The notes beneath the pieces were generated by a model. The model saw only the letters and a list, made by a program, of their open reading frames with translations, did not search any database and was not told the DNA's origin. Position numbers and translations under genes: made by a program. This document shows, piece by piece, positions 17,901 through 26,547 of a DNA stretch of 64,000 bases. Position 1 is the stretch's first letter; every line of letters begins with the position of its first letter. The DNA comes from Christiangramia bathymodioli (lineage in GTDB: Bacteria > Bacteroidota > Bacteroidia > Flavobacteriales > Flavobacteriaceae): NCBI GenBank assembly GCA_009735695.1, contig SRSL01000005.1, forward strand, positions 174,805 through 238,804, in the 5' to 3' direction.

Positions 17901-20349
17901 GGAGCACAATTAAATTTCCAATACAGGTAAACTCATAACTTTCTTCAATATCTATCTCCACGGTAAAACTACAAAGCTCAGATTCATTGCCAGCCTCATC
18001 AATAGCTGTTAAGATAACTACCTGATCGCTATCAATTTCGGTATCCGGTGGAGGCTGCTGAATAATGGTTGGAGTCTCATCGCAATTATCACTAACTGAA
18101 ACCTGGTTTGTGTAATCGTCCAAAACGTGAGATTCTCCTTCCTGAATGGTAAAAGAAGGATTTTCAGCAGGACAACTCGAAATTATTGGGGCTTCATTAT
18201 CTACAATGGTTATGGTAAAGCTACATTCAGAAGAGTTACCAGCTTCATCGGTCGCGCGGAAGGAGAGTGTGGTGGTTCCAACTGGAAAGTAGTCACCGTT
18301 ATCAAATTCCGTATTATCAATTCTGGTGATAGTGATTTCGCCGTCACTGTTATCGGTAGCTGCAACCTGGGGGAAATTCACTATGGCTCTGCACTGGCCG
18401 GGATCTGTTCCCTGAATAATATTTTCTGGACACCTAATCTCGGGGGCTTCCGTATCTCCCTGTTCATTGATCGTCACTGTAAAACTACAGGTTGTAGTGT
18501 TTCCTGATGCATCTGTAACCAAAAAGGTGTTCGTAATAGTTTCACCCACAGGGAATTCTTCACCCGAAGCTATTCCTGCAGTTTGTTCAATATTAGGATT
18601 GGGACAATTGTCATCAAAACCTACTTCATAACTTACAATTTTGCTGGTCTCACCAAACTCCGCGACTTCTGTAACAGTACCGGGACAAATAATAGATGGA
18701 TCTTCGTTATCCTCAATAGTAATCGTGAAACTGCATTGCGATTCCAGACCTTCAGAATCGGTTACCCTATAAGTTACTGTATTTATCCCCGCATCTACAA
18801 AATCACCAGAAGACGGACCACTTATCAATATGGGTTCTAATCCAGTATCAGAATCATCATTTACTTCAGGTAAATTATAAGTTACAATGGCACCGCATTC
18901 TCCAGGATCAGTATTCTGCGTAATATTTGACGGACAATTAATTGTTGGAGCTTCATTTTCCACTTCCGCAGCATTAACGGTGATTGTAAAAGTACATTCT
19001 GCCTCATGCCCGCAAACATCGGTCGCAGTATAGGTAATATTGTATATCCCTTCTTCCTGTTGTGTCCCTGAAGCTGGACCCGAAGTACGTTCTATGGTAA
19101 AACTATTCGCATCAGTAAAAGTTGGCTCATCATAGGTAATCTCAGTTGTGTTTTGTCCTTCCGCTATCGTAAAGGAATTATCAGGTGGACAGCTACTAAT
19201 TTCCGGGGCATCGGCATCGAAAACCGGGGTTCTGTTGTAAATTTCAAGATCGAATTCAAGACTAGTTGGAATAAAAAGTAATAAGTTGCCATTAAAAGGG
19301 TTGAAAGTAGGAACACCAAAAATTTCAGCATTATTGACATACATTCTATTACAATTATTAAAAGCTAAATCAATAGGAAATTCAATCATACCTTTTTCGA
19401 TATCGATATAATTATTGTCCGGATTGTAATATTTAACACCAAAATCGTTAGCTTCTTGCCCAAGATATATTTGTTCCGCTATTTCGAAAATAGCATCAAT
19501 ATCTTCAGCTAATTCCTCAAAATTTAAAAATTGTCTAAAATTTATTCTGCCTGCATATTCAATAACATGTATATAATCGAATTCATCGATTTCAATACTT
19601 CCTGGAGATTCAAGATTAGTTAGTGAACCTTGAGAAATTAAATTCTTATTAAAAATGACTACGGATCCAACATTATTATCAGCAGCCTGACTAACATATA
19701 TATCACCCTGTGAGTTTACCGCAATACGAAAAGGTCTATTCACATTGTTAGTAGATTTTAGAGGTGTTCCATCAACATTGTAAATCGAAATTCTACTCAT
19801 TTCAGTATTTTCACAACCAGAATTTTTAGCATTATATTCCGCCACATAAATATTATCCTCATTATCAATATCTATCCCTACAGGGCGATAAAATTGTGTA
19901 AAAACTGTTTTTAAATAGTTACCGTCAGGATCAAATACTTTTATTTTACCGTTCTGATTACAAGAAGTCTCAGAATAATCGGCGATATAAATAAAGCCTT
20001 TACTATTTATAGCAATATCTAATGGACTATTTAACTCTGAAGCAGATATAAAATTGGCTTGGAGAATATTACCGTCTGAATCACTTTTTGAAACACCATT
20101 GCCAAAGGATAGTGTATAAATATTTCCTTGTAGATCGGTAGCTATTGCGACAGTGATATCTTCTGTATTTAATTCCCCAATTGTGAAGTCGGGTAAATCT
20201 GCATTATCCAACCAATCATAAAAAGGATCGATATCCGCAGGATCCTGTCCAAAACCATTGGAGAAAAATAATAGAAACACAAACAGGATAAACCCAGAAC
20301 CTATTCGGTGGGAATAATGGGAGATATAAGTTTCTGAAATACTTATCAA
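14956..20349 (-). CDS. giant secreted HYR-repeat protein with NHL-like propeller and T9SS sorting domain
   Basis: A 1,797-residue protein starting at TTG 20349. A signal peptide (about residues 18-35, ending FGQ) is followed by NHL/beta-propeller-like repeats up to about residue 375 (DLQGNIYTL, NSKGFIYIAD, DNEDNIYVAEY). About 13 HYR-type Ig-like modules run from about 380 to 1450, with alternating motifs ICP or CPxN, DNC, FPVG and DEAGN-CSFT. A cadherin-like module (NPPVGIEDIY, VLANDYDLDGDELSV) is near 1455-1545. Two further HYR-like modules lead to a type A sorting domain from about 1716 (YPNPNSGEF to VVKRMIFKR). It is exported by the type IX system and probably attached to the cell surface, likely in adhesion. 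The first part is more AT-rich than the HYR part. Confidence 0.88.
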   Translation of the reverse strand: MISISETYISHYSHRIGSGFILFVFLLFFSNGFGQDPADIDPFYDWLDNADLPDFTIGELNTEDITVAIATDLQGNIYTLSFGNGVSKSDSDGNILQANFISASELNSPLDIAINSKGFIYIADYSETSCNQNGKIKVFDPDGNYLKTVFTQFYRPVGIDIDNEDNIYVAEYNAKNSGCENTEMSRISIYNVDGTPLKSTNNVNRPFRIAVNSQGDIYVSQAADNNVGSVVIFNKNLISQGSLTNLESPGSIEIDEFDYIHVIEYAGRINFRQFLNFEELAEDIDAIFEIAEQIYLGQEANDFGVKYYNPDNNYIDIEKGMIEFPIDLAFNNCNRMYVNNAEIFGVPTFNPFNGNLLLFIPTSLEFDLEIYNRTPVFDADAPEISSCPPDNSFTIAEGQNTTEITYDEPTFTDANSFTIERTSGPASGTQQEEGIYNITYTATDVCGHEAECTFTITVNAAEVENEAPTINCPSNITQNTDPGECGAIVTYNLPEVNDDSDTGLEPILISGPSSGDFVDAGINTVTYRVTDSEGLESQCSFTITIEDNEDPSIICPGTVTEVAEFGETSKIVSYEVGFDDNCPNPNIEQTAGIASGEEFPVGETITNTFLVTDASGNTTTCSFTVTINEQGDTEAPEIRCPENIIQGTDPGQCRAIVNFPQVAATDNSDGEITITRIDNTEFDNGDYFPVGTTTLSFRATDEAGNSSECSFTITIVDNEAPIISSCPAENPSFTIQEGESHVLDDYTNQVSVSDNCDETPTIIQQPPPDTEIDSDQVVILTAIDEAGNESELCSFTVEIDIEESYEFTCIGNLIVLLGEEAQNSSVTEIPTSEFITSDISNLDLELTIQQFTCNDIGTFDLEINASHQETGEEYSCTVSVTVIDVGAPLIICPAEPITIDLPENGYIVPDFFENRVTDNCNALEQLELVQDLEPGTILDSPGTYTINLTATDTYDNVETCVVTVILEEDDTTTPEITCPGKQTLDAGDACKIALPDYTNLVTTSPEMELVQTPAPGTIITSSQQISFSATYNGETLTCEFELEVINPTNNYSMTCPLTGVNIYEIGASEEGVVVNFDEPTVTGACGEVQIEQTQGQASGSLFPVGRHLVSFTAIDEAGRELDCSFEIVVIRENELSLSCPAEYEIFADENCQYLVPDFSEIINYTPEGAIIEQSIEPGATTITNADPFITITATYEGETESCDIYLLLVDETPPVVNCLADRTVEVAQGEVYILPDFRSELDLSDNCGVSQIIQQPAPGTEIQEDTRIFLDIFDDSENLTQCSFLLTIQQEGSIDFSCEIEEYELSPNEDCEYRMPDFSTILEYGPEEADFTQSIPPGALLQEDTELEVSVSYEGDVKTCNVYVSLGDDQAPEAICVGQLDIVLEEGETRIITAAMVDNGSDDDCGEVSLSIDQTEFTSEDEGDNTVILTVTDEAGNTATCESMVRVIISDSEVNNPPVGIEDIYTTSVNTQLNISAIDGVLANDYDLDGDELSVRLDTDVQNGNLQLNEDGSFIYTPDQDFIGQDYFTYIASDGELDSNIMFVSIYVIDDSGDFSCAEQVVLNLGPDGTASLDMSNLYSGDSDGLEFSISRQDFSCEDLGENVVTLTYTGRLEGSCEISVQVIDNEPPVLNLRDISIDLNLEGVATINFQDVNDGSFDACDPNVVYVLSKNVFTCKEVGENLVRVTAEDASGNVSSAMVRVTVFVEEGICSEVGGSEYIFLYPNPNSGEFQVATPGDINISRIEVFDNRGRFVTAKNFDSNDTEYTMQVVGLQEAIYILKLDTNEGEVVKRMIFKR

Positions 20350-20469
20350 GTTAGGGCCGGTTTATAAAACAGGATAAAGATAAGTATTGTAAGAAAACCT
20401 ATCTCAAAAAAGAAAGGGAATGTAAGAATATGAAATTCAGGAAGTTTTGATGTGTTCCTGGAGGCTTTT

Positions 20470-20539
20470 CAGTTTCACCGGAATCTAGGAAGAAGCTGCA
20501 CCACAGGCTAACCATGGTGCAGAATTTCCCTGGAAACTG
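20470..20539. repeat. 70 bp nested inverted repeat downstream of the response regulator
   Basis: Three nested arms are visible: CAGTTTC (20470-20476) with GAAACTG (20533-20539), GGAA with TTCC, and TGCACCA with TGGTGCA around a 12-base loop. It lies 10 bases past the response regulator stop codon (minus strand). There is no T tract, so it is not a standard terminator. It could be a 3'-end stabiliser, a Rho-related structure or an RNA. The rest of 20350-20548 has no gene. Confidence 0.55.
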
Positions 20540-20548
20540 AATTTGATA

Positions 20549-21271
20549 TTATGCTTCGGTCTCTTCCTTGTTCTTTACCACAAGCCTGAAACCTTCACCG
20601 TGGATATTCAGAATTTCCACGTTTTCGTCCTTTTTCAGGTATTTTCTCAATTTGGCGATATAAACATCCATACTTCTTGACGTGAAGTAGTTGTCGTCTC
20701 TCCATATTTTGGTCAAAGCCAGTTCTCTTGGCATCAGGTCGTTTTCATGCAATGCCAGCAATCTCAACAACTCGTTCTCCTTAGGAGATAATTTCTGAGG
20801 CTCCTCATCTCTGAAGGTTAAAAACCTCAATTTAGAATTCAGGTGGAAATCGCCGATCTCGAATTCGAATTGCTTGCTATCAGCCACACTATCGGTAGCT
20901 TTACGCTGCATGATCGCCTTGATCTTCATCAGCAATACTTCCGAATCAAAAGGCTTATTCAGGTAATCATCAGCTCCAACCTTATAGCCTTTAAGAACGT
21001 CTTCTTTCATGGCCTTGGCAGTAAGGAAAATAATTGGGATTTCCTCATTCTTGTCCCTTATCTCCTTAGCCAGCGTAAAACCATCTTTATAAGGCATCAT
21101 CACATCCAGGATACAAAGGTCAAAATCGTCTTTTTTAAACTTTTCAAAACCTTCCATTCCGTTCTTGGCGTGAGTTACCTCGTAATCGTTCATTGCGAGG
21201 TAATCTTTAAGTACGGTTCCAAAGTTTGGATCGTCCTCTACTAGTAGAATTTTCTTGTTTTCAGTTTCCAT
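20549..21271 (-). CDS. OmpR-family response regulator (RprY-like)
   Basis: A 240-residue regulator. The receiver domain (1-120) has acidic Asp13/14, phosphoacceptor Asp56 in CILDVMMP, Thr84 and Lys106 in NKPFDS. The C-terminal winged helix (about 135-235) has the family segment TSRSMDVYIAKLRKYL. It binds DNA, probably as a dimer, under control of the histidine kinase whose gene ends four bases before it. It resembles RprY of Bacteroides, which is why an envelope role is suspected; the assignment is by similarity from memory. Confidence 0.92.
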   Translation of the reverse strand: METENKKILLVEDDPNFGTVLKDYLAMNDYEVTHAKNGMEGFEKFKKDDFDLCILDVMMPYKDGFTLAKEIRDKNEEIPIIFLTAKAMKEDVLKGYKVGADDYLNKPFDSEVLLMKIKAIMQRKATDSVADSKQFEFEIGDFHLNSKLRFLTFRDEEPQKLSPKENELLRLLALHENDLMPRELALTKIWRDDNYFTSRSMDVYIAKLRKYLKKDENVEILNIHGEGFRLVVKNKEETEA

Positions 21272-21275
21272 GTAT

Positions 21276-22850
21276 TTAAGATATTAGTGGTAGTTTAATT
21301 ATAAATGTGCTTCCTTTTCCTTTTTCGCTTACAACGCTGATCTGTCCATGATGATCTTCGATGATCTGCCTTGCGTAAGCCAGACCTAGACCATGACCTT
21401 TCACATTATGAATGTCGCCCGTATGTTCGCGATAAAATTTTTCAAATATTTTCTTTTGAACCACCTTGCTCATTCCAACTCCCTGATCCCTGATCTCGCA
21501 GTAGATGAAGTTCTTCACGTTGGTGGTATAAATATCGATCTTTGGTGACCCTTCCGAATATTTTATGGCATTGTCCAAAATATTTACGATCACATTCGTA
21601 AAATGATCCAGGTTAGCCAGAACAGATGAACGCAGGGCTCCAAAATGGGTTTGAATATAACCTCCGCGATCTTCAGCAATCAATTCCACATGGCCCACCG
21701 CATCATTAATAATATCATGTAACTGGTGGCGCTCTTTTTTAAGATCGAGCTCATTTTTTTCCAGTTTCGAGATACGCAGTACGTTTTCTACCTGGGCGTG
21801 CATCCTGCGGTTTTCATCCTTTATCATCTGCAGGTATCGAGACACCTTGCTCTGGTCCTGCATGACCTTTGGATTCTTGATCGCATCCAGGGCCAGGTTA
21901 ATGGTCGCTATGGGTGTCTTGAATTCGTGGGTCATATTATTGATAAAATCGGTCTTAATTTGCGAGATCTGTCGTTGTCTTATCAATTGCGATAAGGCAC
22001 TGGAATAGGCAATCACAATGATCAGTGTAAAAATGATCGAAAGGCTTGCCATAAGTACTACTGAAGACAATACAGCCTCCTTTTTATTGGTGAAATTCAC
22101 CAGCAACTGGTAACCGCTAATCCCAATACTATCCATAAACAATGGTACAGCATAGGTAGCGGGGTGATCCAGGCTAAAATTTTCTGAATGCAGATTTGTG
22201 GCGATCGAATTGTTATAAATCGCATATTCAAAACCACTATTTAGCTCTCTTTCTTTTAATTCCTTTTTCAGTAATTCAGAAATGGTTTCCTGAGAAACTC
22301 TTTTATGTATTGGTAATTTCCCTACCAGTTCCGAAATAGCTGACCGCAAAAAATCCTTTTCAATCTCCTCCATCCTGGATATGCGTTGTATATGCTCTAT
22401 CCGTTGTCTTGCTGTAAGATCATTTTCATTCAGCTGGTTCTGGTTTACAATATCGCTCACCCGTTTGTTGATCATTTTGGTGAACTGAATACTGTCTTCA
22501 GCAAACTGCAAAAATCCTGAAGAAACCTTATAATCTTCCTCCAGGATACTTTCAGAATTGAAATAGGTTTCATTCCCCGGACCTCTGTGAGAGTAAAAAT
22601 ATTCTGTTAGAGTGCGGTTGTTTAATCTGCTATTACTACTATCAGGATTTTTGAACTGAAAATAATATTGCTCAAATTCCCTGTTCTGGATCTCTTCAGA
22701 AACATTCAATAATACCTGTCTTGCCTCATGCGAAAATTGTGCTTCCCGATCGTCTATCGTAGTTTTTATCCAGTACCCCTGTACAAAAATAATTCCTATT
22801 AAGGACAGACTCATTAGGGCAACGAGAAGGACAAAAAGCTTCTTATTCAT
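21276..22850 (-). CDS. membrane sensor histidine kinase (RprX-like)
   Basis: A 524-residue kinase. One N-terminal membrane helix (about 5-27) and a second (about 258-285) enclose a periplasmic sensor region of about 230 residues. The HisKA segment NNMTHEFKTPIATINLA contains the phosphorylated His (about residue 306). The ATP-binding domain has DNAIKYSEGSP (N box), DQGVGMSK (G1) and GHGLGLAYA (G2). It phosphorylates the response regulator encoded directly downstream. The promoter region has a shared box (22891-22907), suggesting autoregulation. Confidence 0.92.
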   Translation of the reverse strand: MNKKLFVLLVALMSLSLIGIIFVQGYWIKTTIDDREAQFSHEARQVLLNVSEEIQNREFEQYYFQFKNPDSSNSRLNNRTLTEYFYSHRGPGNETYFNSESILEEDYKVSSGFLQFAEDSIQFTKMINKRVSDIVNQNQLNENDLTARQRIEHIQRISRMEEIEKDFLRSAISELVGKLPIHKRVSQETISELLKKELKERELNSGFEYAIYNNSIATNLHSENFSLDHPATYAVPLFMDSIGISGYQLLVNFTNKKEAVLSSVVLMASLSIIFTLIIVIAYSSALSQLIRQRQISQIKTDFINNMTHEFKTPIATINLALDAIKNPKVMQDQSKVSRYLQMIKDENRRMHAQVENVLRISKLEKNELDLKKERHQLHDIINDAVGHVELIAEDRGGYIQTHFGALRSSVLANLDHFTNVIVNILDNAIKYSEGSPKIDIYTTNVKNFIYCEIRDQGVGMSKVVQKKIFEKFYREHTGDIHNVKGHGLGLAYARQIIEDHHGQISVVSEKGKGSTFIIKLPLIS

Positions 22851-22855
22851 GCGGT

Positions 22856-22907
22856 CAAAAGTAATATTTTAACATTTAGAGGTTAAAGTGTTTAACCAAA
22901 TGTTAAC
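22856..22907 (-). promoter_or_regulatory. promoter and nested palindrome of the histidine kinase operon
   Basis: On the minus strand a -7 box TACTTTTG lies at 22863-22856, six bases before the kinase ATG. Upstream is a nested palindrome: TTAACATTT (22869-22877) with AAATGTTAA (22898-22906), and inside it GGTTAAA (22881-22887) with TTTAACC (22891-22897). Read toward the gene, GTTAAC (22907-22902) and GTTAAA (22896-22891) repeat with an 11-base period, the layout typical for OmpR-type regulators. The same box occurs upstream of htrA. Confidence 0.55.
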
Positions 22908-22914
22908 AGAACTT

Positions 22915-23508
22915 CTAGCAATTTTGACCTGCTTTTAAGATTTTGTTGTGGATATGTTCAACCTGCAGCCTGGTATCTTTCAGTTCTTCGTTTTTTATTA
23001 TGAAATCTGCCAGTTCCGCCTTTTTTTCATCGCTCCACTGGTTGTCCATTCGCTGCCTGATTTCATCTTTAGTAGACTGATCTCTTTTCTGTAAACGCTC
23101 GATCCTTAACTTTTGTGGAGCAGTGACCAGAATGCTCAAATCACATTTTTTATAACTCCCGGTTTCGAATAGAATAGCTGCCTCATAAATAACATATTTG
23201 GCTTCCTGCCGGGACACCCATTCTCTGAAGTCGGTTTCCACCGCTGGATGAATGATCTGGTTTAGTTTCTGAAGTTGTTCAGCATCATTAAAAACCCTGG
23301 AAGCGATATATTTTCTATCGGGCTGGTTCCCGTCATACGCAGCCTGCCCGAAGAGGGAAATGATCTTATTCCTGATCTCTTCTGAAGTTTTCATCAGGCG
23401 TTTCCCTGCATCATCAGCGATATAGACCGGCACCTGCAGATCCTTGAAAAATCCGGCCACCGTGGTTTTCCCGCTTCCAATTCCTCCTGTTAGTCCAACG
23501 ATCTTCAT
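22915..23508 (-). CDS. coaE: dephospho-CoA kinase
   Basis: A 197-residue P-loop kinase. It phosphorylates dephospho-CoA to coenzyme A. The Walker A is GLTGGIGSGKTTVAG (residues 5-19), DDAGKRLM is the CoA-site motif, and RIERLQKRDQ marks the lid. Its start overlaps the stop of the YbbR gene by four bases, so the two are translated together. The stop codon lies eight bases from the nested palindrome that precedes the histidine kinase operon. Confidence 0.93.
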   Translation of the reverse strand: MKIVGLTGGIGSGKTTVAGFFKDLQVPVYIADDAGKRLMKTSEEIRNKIISLFGQAAYDGNQPDRKYIASRVFNDAEQLQKLNQIIHPAVETDFREWVSRQEAKYVIYEAAILFETGSYKKCDLSILVTAPQKLRIERLQKRDQSTKDEIRQRMDNQWSDEKKAELADFIIKNEELKDTRLQVEHIHNKILKAGQNC

Positions 23509-24446
23509 CTTTTGATCACGAATTGAATTCGGCGTTCATTCAACCGAACGTTTCGAATAAAACCTGGTTGCTCTGCCACCTGGGCGATCATATAATCCTC
23601 CCCTTTCTTCACCTCGGCATAATCACAAACCACCCTGAAATCACCGGCATTCACCTCGTCGAACAACTGAAGGTTCACCTGGTAATATACCATCACAGTT
23701 TTTGGAAAATAAGCCAGGTTGAGGCCTTCCGGCACGTTCACAACCTCAACAGGGATCTCTACACTGCCTTCAGTAAACTTTTCTACCTGCTGTGAATATT
23801 CAAAATTTTTGGTGTAAAAACTAAGCATTCCCAAACCTGCAGTATCTAATGTGACGCTTCCCCTGATATCAGAATTAACCTTATTCAGATTCACCTGCTG
23901 GGTATAGACCTGCTCCATGGTATCGATGATCTCTTCGGGCCCGCTCACCTTGACGGAATCAGGTTCAATCTGCACTTCATTCTCTGCCGAAAAACCAACC
24001 GCATAATTCACATCGATCCGGGGAACCACCTTTATTACCTTTTCCTTTTTATACTGAAACGGAATAAGGATCTCGTCCTGGATGATCCGGGATTTCTCAA
24101 AATTGATCTTGAGCTGTTCTTCGATCTGAGAAAGATGATTCTCAAGCACATAAACCAGGTTTTTAGGTGTTTCCGAAGCCTGAGAAAGATCAATGGTCAA
24201 TTCCGGATTGAAGATCTTGTAATAATAAATATTGAACGCGTTATCCTGCAGTTGCAGGTCTACATGGTCTGGCCTGTCTTCGCTCAAACTTTTGTCCAGC
24301 GGAACATTCACGTAGTTTACTGGAATTTCAATAACCTGCGTATAGGTTTTGGAGAATTGCACCAGCACCCAGATCAGGGCAGAAAAAAACAGGAAAAAAC
24401 TGAAAGTTTTTAAACTCGATTTTTTGAATGTTGGTCTTTTCGCCAC
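23505..24446 (-). CDS. YbbR-like domain protein
   Basis: A 313-residue protein from a GTG start. One N-terminal membrane helix (about residues 13-33) is followed by YbbR-type beta repeats facing the periplasm (for example PDSVKVSGPEEIIDTM). In Firmicutes, YbbR (CdaR) binds and regulates the diadenylate cyclase CdaA. No cyclase gene is visible here, and the pairing is instead with coaE. Function in this organism is therefore open. Confidence 0.8.
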   Translation of the reverse strand: MAKRPTFKKSSLKTFSFFLFFSALIWVLVQFSKTYTQVIEIPVNYVNVPLDKSLSEDRPDHVDLQLQDNAFNIYYYKIFNPELTIDLSQASETPKNLVYVLENHLSQIEEQLKINFEKSRIIQDEILIPFQYKKEKVIKVVPRIDVNYAVGFSAENEVQIEPDSVKVSGPEEIIDTMEQVYTQQVNLNKVNSDIRGSVTLDTAGLGMLSFYTKNFEYSQQVEKFTEGSVEIPVEVVNVPEGLNLAYFPKTVMVYYQVNLQLFDEVNAGDFRVVCDYAEVKKGEDYMIAQVAEQPGFIRNVRLNERRIQFVIKR

Positions 24447-24450
24447 TGCT

Positions 24451-25455
24451 CTATTTTTTAAAGAATAACTGCGGAAATGCTTCCTCTCCCTGCTTCTTCA
24501 GAATGTTGATCTGGTAATAGGAGTTCAAAAATCCCATCCCATAACCCAGGAACTGAACAAATACCGCTCTTATTGCCAATAACCCAATATAAATACTTTT
24601 ATTTTTTATCGCCGCATCAATTCCAATAATCAGGAAATATATCAGGTACAGAAGTAGAAAATAAGGAAATCCAAGTAAGGCTATAATTCCCGAAATAATT
24701 AGCCCTAGGATAAAAAGGCTGGGAAACCAGTAAGTGATCTTTGCTGAACCCGGATGCCAGCTATTTAAAATAGGTCTTACCAGGCCAAATTTCTTTACCT
24801 GCTGCTGAAATTTTTTCCAGTTGATCCGTCTTTTATGAAAGACCCGTGCCTCTGGGATCAGGCAGGTTTTAAATCCCATCTTTTTCAGCCTTAAACTCAG
24901 GTCGGGGTCTTCGCCAGGATGAATCTCTCCAAATCCACCGCTGTTTTCAAATGCTTTTCGGCTTATCCCCATATTAAAACTCCTTGGCTGGAAGTCATCT
25001 ACCGCCTTCTTCCCACCCCTGATTCCACCGGTAGTAAATAAAGAGGTCATGCTGTAATCTATCGCCTTCTGGACATTGCTGAAGGAAGGATGGGCTGCAT
25101 CGGGGCCTCCAAAACAATCGCAAGGCGTATTTGTGAGGAATTGATGAACTTCTTCCATGTAATTTTCAGGCAACAGCACGTCTGAGTCAAGGATCAGAAA
25201 ATAATCGGCTTTGGCTTTTCTCATTCCAAAATTCCTGGAATCTCCAGGACCGGAATTCGGTTTATAATAATAGGATATATTCAGCCTGTTTGAATATTCC
25301 TGAACAATCTCCTCCGATCTTAAATCTGAACCGTCTTCCACGATCACTACCTCGAAAGGAACAGGAGCTTTTAAATGCAACATGCTTTCCAGCAACTCCC
25401 TGATCTCTTCGGGCCTGTTATAAACCGGAATGATAAAAGAATATCGAGGCTGCAT
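24451..25455 (-). CDS. glycosyltransferase family 2, membrane-associated
   Basis: A 334-residue protein. The GT-A fold starts with YSFIIPVYNRPEEI, and the DxD-like metal site is LILDSDVLLP near residue 95. A GEDPDLSLRLKKMGF segment (ED acid base) is near residue 182. Three hydrophobic segments follow (about 240-315). It transfers a sugar from a nucleotide donor at the inner membrane; acceptor unknown. It is four bases upstream of the YbbR gene. Confidence 0.88.
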   Translation of the reverse strand: MQPRYSFIIPVYNRPEEIRELLESMLHLKAPVPFEVVIVEDGSDLRSEEIVQEYSNRLNISYYYKPNSGPGDSRNFGMRKAKADYFLILDSDVLLPENYMEEVHQFLTNTPCDCFGGPDAAHPSFSNVQKAIDYSMTSLFTTGGIRGGKKAVDDFQPRSFNMGISRKAFENSGGFGEIHPGEDPDLSLRLKKMGFKTCLIPEARVFHKRRINWKKFQQQVKKFGLVRPILNSWHPGSAKITYWFPSLFILGLIISGIIALLGFPYFLLLYLIYFLIIGIDAAIKNKSIYIGLLAIRAVFVQFLGYGMGFLNSYYQINILKKQGEEAFPQLFFKK

Positions 25456-25470
25456 CTGGTTGGTATAAAC

Positions 25471-25516
25471 AAAAAACTGCTGAAACTTCCATAAAACAGG
25501 AAAGATTTCAGCAGTT
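25471..25516 (-). terminator. terminator after fabI
   Basis: AACTGCTGAAA (25475-25485) pairs with TTTCAGCAGTT (25506-25516), with an inner CTTCC/GGAAAG pair. On the minus strand a T run follows (A at 25471-25476). It separates fabI from the glycosyltransferase operon. Confidence 0.75.
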
Positions 25517-25533
25517 CTTATTGGATTATCTTT

Positions 25534-26352
25534 TTATTTATCTTCTGTAAAGGCTTCCATCACTTCCTGGCTAACCCCGGTATTGGAGAATCCACCGTCA
25601 TGGTACAGATTCTGAAGGGTCACTTTCCTGGTTAGATCAGAGAACAAGGTGATCGTGTAATCGGCACATTCCTGAGCGGTTGCGTTACCAAGCGGCGACA
25701 TTTTTTCAGCAAAAGCGATAAAACCGTCAAATCCTTTTACTCCCTGTCCGGCTGTTGTTGGTGTTGGAGATTGTGAAATGGTATTCACCCGCACTTTTTT
25801 ATCCTTTCCGAAGAAATACCCAAAACTACGAGCGATAGATTCCAAATAGGCTTTATTATCAGCCATATCGTTATAATCTGGGAATACGCGTTGGGCAGCC
25901 ATATAACTCAGGGCAACGATGCTTCCCCATTCGTTCATAGCATCTTTCTTGTAAAGTACCTGCATGGTCTTGTGGAAAGAAACCGCAGAAACGTCCCATC
26001 CCTTGGTAGTGAAATCATAATTCATATCGGTATAATGATTTCCTTTTCTAACGTTTACCGACATCCCGATGGAGTGAAGAACGAAATCGATCTTACCGCC
26101 AAGGATCTCAACGGCCTTTTCAACAAGGTTTTCCAGGTCTTCAACTTTGGTAGCATCGGCCGGAATGATCTCTGAATTGGTCTTGGCTGCAAGGTCTTTA
26201 ATGCTCCCCATTCTCATGGCGATAGGCGCATTGGTCAATACAAATGTTCCACCTTCTTCGTGAACTCGTTCTGCTGTTTTCCAGGCGATCGAATTCTCAT
26301 CGAGCGCACCAAAAATAATTCCTCTTTTACCTTTGAGCAGGTTATATGACAT
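25534..26352 (-). CDS. fabI: enoyl-[acyl-carrier-protein] reductase (NADH)
   Basis: A 272-residue short-chain dehydrogenase. It does the last step of fatty acid elongation. The N-terminus KGKRGIIFGALDENSIAW is the FabI nucleotide-binding signature, and the active-site segment LSYMAAQRVFPDYNDM has the two conserved tyrosines, with Lys following in DNKAYLE. This is the FabI type, so triclosan-type inhibitors are expected to bind. It has its own terminator downstream. Confidence 0.95.
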   Translation of the reverse strand: MSYNLLKGKRGIIFGALDENSIAWKTAERVHEEGGTFVLTNAPIAMRMGSIKDLAAKTNSEIIPADATKVEDLENLVEKAVEILGGKIDFVLHSIGMSVNVRKGNHYTDMNYDFTTKGWDVSAVSFHKTMQVLYKKDAMNEWGSIVALSYMAAQRVFPDYNDMADNKAYLESIARSFGYFFGKDKKVRVNTISQSPTPTTAGQGVKGFDGFIAFAEKMSPLGNATAQECADYTITLFSDLTRKVTLQNLYHDGGFSNTGVSQEVMEAFTEDK

Positions 26353-26489
26353 GTGATTTTATATTTTGTGGTTGTTCGCCTGTAAAGATAGGAAAGTTGT
26401 TTGAATATGAATCCCGGTTTCCGGCTTAGAATTCCAGAGTTAATTTAAAATAAAAAGAACCGGTTAGATGACAGAAATCAACCTCTGCA

Positions 26490-26545
26490 ATCTTAAAATT
26501 TTGAATCTTGAATTATGAATTTTGAATCTTGAACCTTAAATCCAG
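26490..26545. repeat. TTGAATYTTGAA-type tandem repeat in the fabI-recN spacer
   Basis: TTGAATCTTGAA, TTATGAATTTTGAA and TTGAATCTTGAACC units follow each other. They resemble the repeats at 4888-4951 and 5017-5081. The rest of the 195-base spacer (26353-26547) holds no gene. Confidence 0.5.
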
Positions 26546-26547
26546 AA

